Of a DNA stretch of 64,000 bases, positions 54,568 to 64,000 are shown one piece after another. The notes below the pieces were generated by a model. It ran no database searches and had not been told where the DNA came from. It saw nothing but the letters and a program-made list of their open reading frames with translations. This DNA is from Flaveria trinervia (taxonomy: Eukaryota > Streptophyta > Magnoliopsida > Asterales > Asteraceae): positions 109,297,706 through 109,361,705 of the forward strand of contig CM046442.1 in NCBI GenBank assembly GCA_025506515.1. The letters are read 5' to 3'. The translations under genes and the position numbers were made by a program. The number at the start of each line of letters is the position of its first letter. Positions within the stretch are counted from its first letter, which is position 1.

Positions 54568-57500
54568 ATGGCATCAAAGCAAATGGAAGAGATACAGAGG
54601 AAATTGACGCTGTTATCTTACCCAAGAGCCAATGCCCCTTCACAATCGCTCCTCTTTGCCGGCATGGAGCGTTATTCCCTTCTCGAATGGCTGTTTTTCA
54701 AGTAATCATCTCTAAATTTACTTTACATTCATGCATATGTATAAATCTTTATTGATAATTGGTCAATTGCAGGTTGTTGGGTGATAAATCCCCCTTTTCT
54801 CAACAAAATTTGCAAGGGGATGCCATGGATCGGGACGAAGAAACCTCTCGCATACAATGTAAGTTTTTACCATTTGTGTATGACTTCAGTTGATGTGTGT
54901 AATTTGTGTTTGTTGATTGTGTTATCAGCTATTGGATCCTTGAGTTCCCATCTGGTTGACCTTTTAGATCAAATCTAAGTTAATTTGTCAGATGAGATGA
55001 CGATCTACCTTGAGATGGTTTGTTGTTGGAAGAAATTTGGTTTAGAACAAATATTTTGGGCTTGCTGCTAGTTATTTGACCAAATTTTGTGTAACCGTAA
55101 TTTGATAATTTGATCAAGTTTTAACACATTTAGGAGATACCAAACAGTAAGGACACAACTAATTAATTATCATATGTTAGATATAAGTCTAAATTGTTAG
55201 TAGTAATGTCTCTTAGGAATTGGATTGTGTGTCCTAAATTGGTTGATGGAATGCGTAATCAAGGTTGAGATAATAAACATGTTTAAATGTTTGTTTGTAG
55301 TTCACCCTAGGCTATTTTAGAGTCAATATTTGATGCATTAAGAGTGAAAAAGAACATTTATTGGTTTCAGATTTTGAAGAACATTCAATAACTAGTACCG
55401 CACCATTGATGGATTAGTAATTACTATGGTTATACTTATATGTGGAACAATCACATGAACAAGTACCAAGTTTTGGAATCTAAAATTTGGCAAAACCGAC
55501 TTTTGAAAGTCACAATGAGTAAACATTGGGATGCTAATAATTTTTTATTCTATGTTACATCTTTTACCTGCATAAACTATAACTAATTTATGATTTACAG
55601 ATTTGGCAGAGATTGCAAAGTTTCTTGGCATAACCACCAGTGTAGACACAGAAGCTATTCAAGTGAGTTTGATTCTCGTAACAGTTTCTCAAATTCTTGT
55701 AGGGTTTTATTTGTAAGATGTTTTTGATACTTCATGATTAAAATGTGTGATTTATATTTGTTATTTTAGTACATTAAAATTCATATTAAATTGTGCGGAT
55801 GGTCGTTAATTTGGGTTCCTGTTGTTACGATTGAACCTTTTAGATGTTTCAACAATTAGAAGTACAAAAAATTATACTTGTAGACTGTAGGCGTGATGTT
55901 AGGGGTTTAAGTTGAAATATACTCGTTCTAGTTTTTTGAGTGATTTTCATGTTTTGTAATTTTCTAAAAAATGAAAGATTTGAAAACCCTCACATTTAGA
56001 GAATTAGGTAATAGATGATTGTGCAATCTTGCATATAATTTGGCATGCTCACAGTTATAACGTAAATTAGATCCTAATGGATTCATTTGACATTGAGTAT
56101 CATTAGTCTCACGTTTTACCAAAAACTATGAAAACGGAATGTTAGATTAAAGTGATTTAAGTTTGACATTTTATTTTTATTTAACAAGTTCACAATGAAA
56201 TGTACCACAAATTTTTGAATGTATTTTGTAACTTTCTTTCATGAAGTGTCTTCCTTGCCACCTTGCAACCTATTTGGGTTTCTGGATTAATTTTCAAAAC
56301 ACAGACACACACAAACGTGCACGGACATATATGTATTTGTGTTTGTGTGTGTGTGTGTGTTTGTGTGATTGCCTTTTCTGGATAAATGAAGCAAAACACA
56401 AAAACAGGCTTTGCTCGTTCTCTATTTGTTTCTTGTAGATTTGATACATTTTAGTCTAGACCTTCACAAATAAATGTCTGGCTTGTTTTTGTATCTATTT
56501 CCACTAATCATAGATAGAGGTTTCTATCTGAGACGGTAACATGGGAGGGTCTTGTAATGGGTCAAATAGGTTCTATATCACCTAGTATAATTTTTATTAT
56601 GATTCAGTTTTGATCGGGTTGACTCGTCAACGTATCTCAACAATTATTATAAACTTATATATGTTTAATGTATTGAGTATGATTTTGAAAAGCTGCATTA
56701 TAGAAACAGTAGACTAATTTATTTAGAGATAGAAAACAATTGAATAACACTTGCAGTGACTTTCAGCCCATTTTAACCAGTTACATTTTTTGTTAAAGTT
56801 TATAACTTTTGACTCGTTCAACTTGTTTGATATAAAACATAATCCAAATGGACCTATTATTAAGTTATTGTTGGTTGCAGGGACGAGGAAGTTATGAAGA
56901 ACGTACTGAGATGCTCCGATTGATTGTAGATCTTGTGGAAGCTAGCATTTATGCTGATAATCCTGAGTGGAGGTTGATATCATGTTTTTGTTTTTCCATG
57001 ATTTCCTTCTACATTATTTTAAGTTTTTTGATTTACAAGTTAAATATCTAAATGTGTACGGTGGTAGTGTTGATGAACAGGTAGCAAAGGACATACAATT
57101 GATAGATTCTATTGCTGAAAAACAAGCTCAAATATTCTCCGAGGAATGCAAATTGTTCCCTGCTGATGTGCAAATTCAGTCGATATATCCATTGTAAGCT
57201 TTCTCTTATTTTCAGCTGTTAAATGTTTACAGGCATATCAAGTATGTTTTTTGATATTTACTATTTTATCATTTTTCACTTTGGATTAGTATTAGCAATG
57301 ACATGCTTAAAAGATACATTATTTATTTTATTATATATTATCAAATAAATATTTATGGACACTTTCAACTTTAACCTTATTTTCCTCCAACAATCCCCTA
57401 CTAACTGAGAGTTAACCCCCGGGTATTTTTTATGCAATGATGCCAACTTTGAGTCGTTTTTCAACTCCTTCACCACCCAACCTCCATCAGGTTCGTTTTT

Positions 57501-60373
57501 TAATTGTCTAGCATCTATCGTCATCTTAAATCTACCTCCAATGAGTCAAGTGGTTTAGATCAGGAGGTATAGATTAACGGGTTTCATGATGCAGAAGTTT
57601 CAGATTGACGGATCCAATGGCAGATATCAACATCTTGTTTAGTATTTTGGCCACATAAGCAGTCTATGACATCAAAAAACTAACAGGGTTAACTCTCAGT
57701 TAGTAAGGGATCGTTGGAAGAAAGTAAGCTTTAAGTTGAGAGTGTCTATGGATTTCCTGAATTGAGATTAATCCTGGCCAATAAACGAAAGTTGAGATTA
57801 TTGAAATCCAATAACCTAAACTAAAAATTTAAGAAATTCCAAAGAAAGATTATAAGGACAAGAATCATATCTGAAGGTATTTAAGTCATTTGACTACCAA
57901 ATCTAGCATATTTTACTTTATTATGAGAATTTATTTACAGGCCTGACATATCAGATTTGGAGAAACAACTTGCTAGCCAATCTAGTCGACTATCGAGTCT
58001 GCAAGAGATGGTTGATGATTTAGCATCAAAGGTTAATTCTAGCTCCTTTTACTCCATAAACATCTGGTTATGTAATTTCTTGATCCTCTTTGACAATGCA
58101 CTTAGCTGACATTCTCATATTCTTTATGTTATTTCTAAAACTAGCATTCATATAATCCTGATGAGGATTATGCTGAAGTGGACATGAAGCTGCGGGCACA
58201 TCTAGAGTCTTTCTTAGAAACTGCAAGATCCTTCAATACCATCTACACCAAGGTGGTTTATTTTCTAATGTTTATAATCTCCCTATTATACATACGTGGA
58301 AATTTCAACTCAATCACTATGAATGGGTTACTTTGATTTATTTATTTTTTTTCTCTAAAACTCTAACATGTCTAACATGTGAAATAAAAATATTAGCTAA
58401 AAAAGAATTGGGTTAATTGAAGGTCACACGAAGTATATATTTGATTCATAGAACTCCCTACATCTTATGAAGAAATTTAGATTATTAGTAAAGTAATATT
58501 ACTCGTGTAATCATATTTGACACAGTAGTTAGAAAACGAAGATTTCCGACAAAAAGGGTTTTGGGTCAACCCAACCCATACAATAAATTTACCTGTTGTT
58601 ATTCAACTCTATTGTCTTGCCCATTCACCTCTAACTATACTCATTCCTTTCTCCCCATGGTTTTGCTTCTTTTTTTGCTTTAATCAACTGTTGAATTGGA
58701 GCATCATTAATACAAAAATCAAGAATGAACATATCTAGATTTTGTATTAATTAGACTTATAGAACATTTGTTATATATTCTCACTGGGATATTTTTTATA
58801 GGAAATACGTCCATGGACACATATGATGGAGGTACCTCAATTGCATGGATTTGGGCCAGCTGCACATCGCTTATTAGAGACATACAAGATGCTCTTAAAG
58901 GTAAGTTTATGTTTTAGTTTTCTTTAATGACCCTAATGTATTCATGTTCTACTTCAACCTAAATCTACTTCACGCCTCAATGGAGGCTCAAACCCAATGC
59001 CACTTGAGTGAGGGCCATACACCTTTGCCACTAGGCCACTGCCAGTGGTTGCAGGTAAGTTTATGTGATACTCTTTTGTATGCAATTTCCATCTCATCTC
59101 TTTGGTAACTTTTTTGATGATTACAGCTTGTGAAACACTTTATACCACCCACTCCCCCACATCGTTAAAGGCATAGAGCTCAGGTTCATTTAGGTGCAAA
59201 GGCACAGAAAAAGTGTACACCCAACAAAAGTAAAGCAGAATAATAAATGAAGTACAAAAAATATATGTAAGACATATGATATTATAATATAAAACTACAT
59301 TACAAATATAATGGAAGCCTGATGTTATTTTCTTTTAAAAAAGTCCAAAAAATGTTTCTCTTTTCATTTTTCCAATGTGGTTTTGAACTTTTGATCCCAC
59401 ATTGCTTCATTAAAGAATTTGATATGGCTATAAAAGGGATTCAAGCCAAAACAAAGAAGCATAAGCTGGTTTAGGTCCTTTTTAGGCTGGCTAAGCCCTT
59501 TACTGACCGACTAAGATCGTTTCAGGCTAGTTTAGTCCTGTTTTTGGTCGGTTTGCACCCATTTATTGTCGGTTTAGTCCATTTTTGCACCTGGTCAGAC
59601 TGAAGGAGTCGCCTTGCATGCAACTGGACCAACACGCTTGCCTCAATTGTGCATTCTTAAGTCGCTTGAGTATGTTTGAGGTGCCTAGGCCTCGTCCAAG
59701 CACCTAGGTGCAGCTTCGTGCGGCTTTGATAAAAAATACCATCCCCCCTCCCCCGCATGGCACGCGCACAAAACATTTTATTTCCTTTTTGAGTTTGTAG
59801 AATGTAGATGTGACAAAATGCGAGAGATGAGTTGACTTTGAAGTTTTCATTAATGTTAAAATGATTGCAAAAAAGTATTATTATATATTATTTTTTCTAA
59901 TAAAATGACACAGGAGGTCTTTTGCATAATAAAGATTCTTTGGCAAATTTCAAACTTGTTATTTTAGCAATCTTTTTTGACTCACCCATCTGACAGATTA
60001 GAGATAAAACATAATATAAATTGACCTGTATCTAAAGTACCTTCAAACAAATTACATTAGGGCATCATTGATGTTTATGTACAAAAGGAAACACTAGCCT
60101 TTACTACTATCAATTTGATTGAAGATGATGGGAAAGTAGATAACTTTAGCCAGAATTTTTGAATGGCAGTTCTTAGGAAATTTGAAAAACCTACGTGACT
60201 CGCATGCTGCTGTTGCCGTTGGATCGTCTGAAACAATCTCCGGTCAACCATCTTCTGTGTCGAGAATAATATCCGAGTGTGAATCTGCTTTGACTTTCTT
60301 AAACCGTGATCTTGGGATCCTTTCAGCCTCCATAGCTCGTGATGAAGCAAAGAAATCAGAATCGAATATTTGA
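54568..60373 (+). CDS. AUG7: AUGMIN (HAUS) complex subunit 7, nine exons
   Basis: Predicted 333-aa subunit of the plant augmin complex, which recruits gamma-tubulin to existing microtubules for branching nucleation in spindle, phragmoplast and cortical arrays. Exons: 54568-54701, 54773-54858, 55601-55662, 56881-56972, 57068-57193, 57941-58031, 58145-58252, 58802-58900, 60170-60373. All introns are GT-AG, phases agree, and total coding length is 1,002 nt including TGA. The N-terminus 'MASKQMEEIQRKLTLLSYPR', 'LFAGMERYSLLEWLFFKLLG', 'SEECKLFPADVQIQSIYPL', 'EIRPWTHMMEVPQLHGFGPA' and 'NRDLGILSASIARDEAKKS' match, from memory, the Arabidopsis protein (about 329 aa). Middle exons 6-7 are probable coiled coil. 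No breaks are seen, so it should be functional. Introns 3, 5 and 8 hold repeats; intron 8 has a duplicated donor site. Confidence 0.95.
56300..56372. repeat. CA/GT microsatellite in AUG7 intron 3
   Basis: 'acagacacacacaaacg' followed by 'tgtgtttgtgtgtgtgtgtg'. The two halves are complementary and could pair. It is about 500 bp upstream of exon 4. Confidence 0.8.
57345..57760. mobile_element. Foldback or MITE-like element in AUG7 intron 5
   Basis: Inverted arms of about 70 bp: 57351-57417 and 57686-57755. Both contain 'ctaactgagagttaac' (or its complement), 'tccaac.atccc' and 'tgg.cact.tcaact'. No ORF and no recognised transposase. No target duplication is apparent. It occupies most of the intron, away from the splice sites. 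Confidence 0.65.
58900..59066 (-). mobile_element. tRNA-derived SINE in AUG7 intron 8, TSD includes the splice donor
   Basis: The 141-bp insertion (58913-59053) is bounded by a perfect 13-bp duplication GGTAAGTTTATGT at 58900-58912 and 59054-59066. On the minus strand it has a pol III A box TGGCCTAGTGG (59038-59028) and, about 40 nt on, a B box GGTTTGAGCC (58994-58985) with one difference from the consensus. It has an A-rich 3' end (aaagaaaactaaa). The duplicated target spans the exon 8/intron 8 boundary, so the element sits between two copies of the GTAAGT donor. Confidence 0.88.
59067..60169. other. Remainder of AUG7 intron 8
   Basis: About 1.1 kb with no gene. 59460-59590 has repeated 'ggtttagtcc/ggctggctaag' words. 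59660-59720 has 'aggtgcctaggcctcg' and 'caagcacctaggtgcag', suggesting an older repeat remnant. The branch and acceptor end ('gaatggcag') precedes exon 9 at 60170. Confidence 0.5.
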
Positions 60374-61100
60374 CCAACAGAATGTGTAGAAGCAAAAGTC
60401 AACAATTCTAAATTTACATTTTTGTTCGTCAATAACAACTTTGTTAATGCTAAAAGAATAACCTACAAATATACATTGTGGTTCATATGTATTAGTATGT
60501 TTACAATTTTGTGCTCAAAGTTCACATCTTATTCTACATAATTTAGAAGACATAATCTAGATATATATTTTATTTTTCTTGGGGATTCCAAATTTGAGGA
60601 TTTTTACATATTTATCTAAAAATGCTTAATTTCGGTCATAAACGACTTAAATAAGTGTAATTTGAAACTCCAAATAAATAGTAACATGTTACATCCCCCA
60701 TCATGGAATATGTTTGTATCCAAAGGCTATGTGATTTATATAAAATCTCAATGCTTATATAGCCTTGTACTAGCCTTTTTTTTATCAAAGATGTTCACAC
60801 TTTGGACAACTAATTATCACCTCTTTAACTTATCATCACAAGAAAATTACTGTTTAATCACTTTGGTGTTACTTGCACATGTTAACTCTTATGATCAATT
60901 TACTCCATTATATTTAGGACATCCCTACTATTCTTTGTACTCATAAATACACGGGTTAACATTAAGAATCTAGATGTTAAGAACTTGAGATTTGTACATG
61001 ATTTTTTGTTTTAAAAGACGAACATTTGGAAACAAAAGCAGGACGTGACAACGATTCTAGACACTTTGAATTTCCACTAATGATCCACATACATGAAGTG
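60374..61100. other. Region downstream of AUG7
   Basis: The 3' UTR presumably extends into the AT-rich sequence after the stop; no single canonical AATAAA is decisive. 60660-60950 holds only a chance ORF rich in Leu, Ser and Tyr. Confidence 0.4.
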
Positions 61101-61129
61101 TAAGAACCAAAATAACATGGTGTGAGTTG

Positions 61130-61740
61130 AAGAAGAATGTTTCTAAACTGGACCGATCATTAAAAAGGTAGCATGAGAGAGGAGGGCACGGGCAAGAGAG
61201 GTGTTAGTTTTGTTTTTCGCAATATCATTTTGTTAAGGTGTGTATGGACAATAGCCTCGATGGGTTATACCAGAGTAAGATAAAAATTTACTAAGATAAA
61301 AATTATTCATTAAAACCTAAGTTAATTATAGAGCACCATCACACTTTAGATACTTAACAATGGAGGAAATAAAAGAGGTTTAGATGTATTTTTAAAAAGA
61401 TAAAAAGTATCGAGAGCATGAGAGTAATGTAAGAAGGATATAGCCATTAGCCAAGTAAAGTGACTGAAGTCGTCAATAATTTAAAAACACAAAAGCATTT
61501 GTAACGATTACCAAAGTCCAATGGAATGCATTGAGTGAGCAATCCCATTCTTCTATGAATGGTGTGATGAGGGTGAGGTGAAGCCCATTGTTGCTTTGAT
61601 GTTATACCAGACCAGGCCAGTAAGAGGCGCGGACTTACTTGACTTGAGGTCAAGAACCGCTGATTATAGACTGCCACTTGCTCTAACACAGCCGCCCGCC
61701 ACCTTGGGTTTCATAAGACTTTGTGTTGTGATGTGTGAGA
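61130..61740 (-). pseudogene. Decayed Copia integrase relic
   Basis: On the minus strand 'IIDDFSHFTWLMAISFL' is legible at about 61470-61400 and 'QNDIAKNKT' followed by 'LARALLSH' at about 61240-61170. These resemble the integrase core and the motif after it. 'HRRMGLL' near 61560 may be the zinc-binding His region. Frames are thoroughly broken and no LTR is visible nearby, so it is an old fragment. Confidence 0.6.
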
Positions 61741-64000
61741 GCATACCTTGCTTGTGGTCTAAGCATGAATAATTTGTCGGTGTTGTGCAAGGGATGCATC
61801 ATGCATGTGTGCGATTTCTCACAAGCATATGAGCATATGAGATGAAGATCGAGTAGTCATTAGGCAACCTAGAAAGGTACAACAACATTCTAGCATATTT
61901 AGCTGTACATATTGATGATGTTCATTTACGTCGCTATAATGACGACTAAAACTATATTCATCCCCTTCTCAAATTTGGCTCTTCTATGTTATGGCTGGTA
62001 GAGTAGTTTAAATTTTCGATTTCTAGAAAGTCTTCTAGATGTACATGGTCACCGGTAGGCAAAAATGATATTTGTATTATTCGATTTAGTTAATAAGCAT
62101 CTTGAATGACGTGAAATCCTTATCTATTTTTGTTTATTTAGATCTTTATAATTTGATTAATGTTAGCTTAAGATGGCCTTTTCCATATACTAACTTTAGT
62201 CCCCTTATTGAATTTCAGAATGGTATCATCAAACTTTGATGTCATATGTGTTTTACTCATACTTATTTATGGGTTTCGTATGTTGGTTTAACATGCATTG
62301 TATACCGTTGCTTTGCGCCATTTGTTGTCTTGTCCGGTGTATGCTAATGTACTAAACAAAAAAAGTTACAACCAGCAAACACATGATACCAAAGGCGCTA
62401 GATGTCACAACTAAGAAGCAAGAACACGTGAACTCTTTTGGCAAGCCTATGTTTTGTGTGTGGTCGTTTAACCCCTTCACATGGTGCCCTAATTCATTGT
62501 AAGAAAAGTTATTCTATAGACAATCTGTGCCTTAATGTAATCAGACACAAAAAAAAGTCCCCGTGCATCGTTCGGAAGAAGAAAAGTAGTTTATATAAAA
62601 GTTTGATTAGTTTTAATTGTAAAAGAAAATTCAAAAAAATTGTTAAGTGAAATTCCGTTCATCAATCCACTCTTTGAGTGAGCGAGTAAGGATGTTGCTA
62701 ATGTTTATGTGATAACATAACATAACATCACATATAATTATATAGTTAGGATTACATCATATAATAATAGTCAAAATTTGATCTAACATAATTCTATTAC
62801 AAACATATAATCTAACTGTTACATCTTCAGTAACAATGGAAGTGCGCGTCTACCGATAAGCTGAGATCATACATATTTACAGTTAGATTAACACAAACTT
62901 TTCCCATAATTTCTCCCCAGCCGTTGTAAACATCAAAAGAAAACATTATGCTGTTACTTATAATGATTTCCTGAAAAAGCATACTTAAAATTGTCAACAT
63001 ATGGTTGGTGAGATCATAGGTTTAATTTCAGACAAAATATTTTTGATTATACAACCAAACCTTACACAATACTTAGATGATTCATAACTATCATATCATA
63101 ACTCATAAAATCAAATAATATCGCATCACAACACTCATCATGTTGGTGCATGAAATATTTTCTTAAGTAGCGCTACTTATATTATCCAACGGTTCCACAT
63201 CCGAATTAATGTTTGTAACATAAATGACAGTACATCTTAAAATCTTACATAATTGCATCAACCACAAAACAATATGCTTTTCCCCCTAAAAATTTATAAG
63301 AATAAAACGAGACTATGAGTCTCACCTTTACTACAAGAGATAACCTATAAACAAAATATTCATAATTTAGAAAAATAGCTTTTCTCCAGAATTTTCAGTG
63401 CCTCAAATTATAAGTTTTATTACAAAATTTATATTCAACCACATATCACGAAATTTTTACATTAGGTGGTCCAAACATAAGACACAACATATTAAAATTA
63501 TATATACTAGTTAATTACAGTTTATTTTCTATAATTTTTATATTATTTAAACAATTATCAGAAATACCCTCCGGTCTCTAAAACTTTTCAAATTTTTTCA
63601 GAATATATTTCATAATATTTATAGTTCCTCAAAATTTTCTTAGATTCTAAATCATAGCAGAGCCTATTTTCATGATTATTATCATTTTAACAATATTCAG
63701 TAAAAATATCAGAATATGTCTAAAAATTCTAATTCTTATATAAACTTTTCTATTCTATTTGTTATGTTTTCTGTAAACTTTTCATAATTTATCTTACAGT
63801 TTAAGTATTTTTCCCGATATTCAAATAGTAGAAACTTAAAAAATTCATAACGTATGCTTAACTTTGAATTAAGTCACAAAACACTTTCTGCAAGTCTTAT
63901 ATATCATAAGAATCAACATATAATTTTTTTTCAATTACTATTCATGTTCGGTTCTTCCGGCATGATATTTTCTTCCAAATACTAAAATAATTTATATAAA
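61741..64000. other. AT-rich intergenic sequence, nothing identified
   Basis: No ORF with recognisable domains, no LTR boundaries and no tRNA-like structure is seen. From about 62650 to the end the sequence is strongly AT-rich, with many short A and T runs. The small ORFs (61578-61772, 62438-62650) look random. Confidence 0.6.

Noticed and set aside
58985..59038. A tRNA gene on the minus strand in AUG7 intron 8
   Set aside because: The A and B boxes are present, but no cloverleaf can be formed, and the 13-bp flanking duplication identifies a SINE.
61578..61772. 64-aa plus ORF near the right end
   Set aside because: Antisense to the decayed Copia integrase relic and without independent support.

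Overview
This is a stretch of a large, repeat-rich eudicot nuclear genome. Only one host gene is convincing: an intact nine-exon, plus-strand gene for augmin (HAUS) complex subunit 7 at 54568-60373. Almost everything to its left is nested LTR retrotransposons. An extra open reading frame downstream of pol in the two large Copia elements resembles, from memory, a protein family that is abundant in Asteraceae genome annotations. An Asteraceae host is therefore plausible but not proven. No tRNA, rRNA, CRISPR array or bacterial-type operon is visible.

Layout. 1-930: fragments of two Gypsy-type LTRs. 931-28100: a tRNA-derived SINE split by an old minus-strand Copia element ('D', 953-28001). D is itself interrupted by a younger minus-strand Copia element ('C', 10474-22916, TSD GCTTG) and by a Gypsy-type solo LTR (24497-26585, TSD TTAAT). 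Without its insertions D is about 12.5 kb, and C is 12.4 kb. Both share one architecture: gag with two separated CCHC knuckles, PR-IN-RT-RNase H, a non-coding spacer rich in a short element-specific motif, and a long extra ORF ('ORF3').

28440-31260: LTR and 3' fragments of a Gypsy family ('E'). 32061-33993: another solo LTR of family 'A' (TSD CAAAT). 35573-51744: a deleted minus-strand Gypsy element of family A. Its gag is split by a second, plus-strand Gypsy element ('B', 39322-47931), and its right LTR contains a Copia solo LTR (50279-51007, TSD CCCTT). 51774-52665: a Helitron-like 3' terminus and a Tourist-like MITE. 52763-54363: a Pack-MULE-like element with long inverted repeats carrying a J-domain chaperone gene fragment; it ends about 200 bp upstream of the augmin start codon.

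The augmin gene also carries small insertions in its introns. The most notable is a 141-bp SINE at 58913-59053, whose 13-bp target duplication copied the intron 8 splice donor. To the right of the gene, only a decayed Copia integrase relic (about 61130-61740) is recognisable; the rest is AT-rich with nothing identified.

How the pieces fit: the augmin subunit is a housekeeping microtubule-nucleation gene beside a repeat graveyard. The most interesting possible new system is the pairing of ORF3 with element-specific motif arrays in Copia C and D. It would fit a self-recognition or anti-silencing role, but that is hypothesis only.
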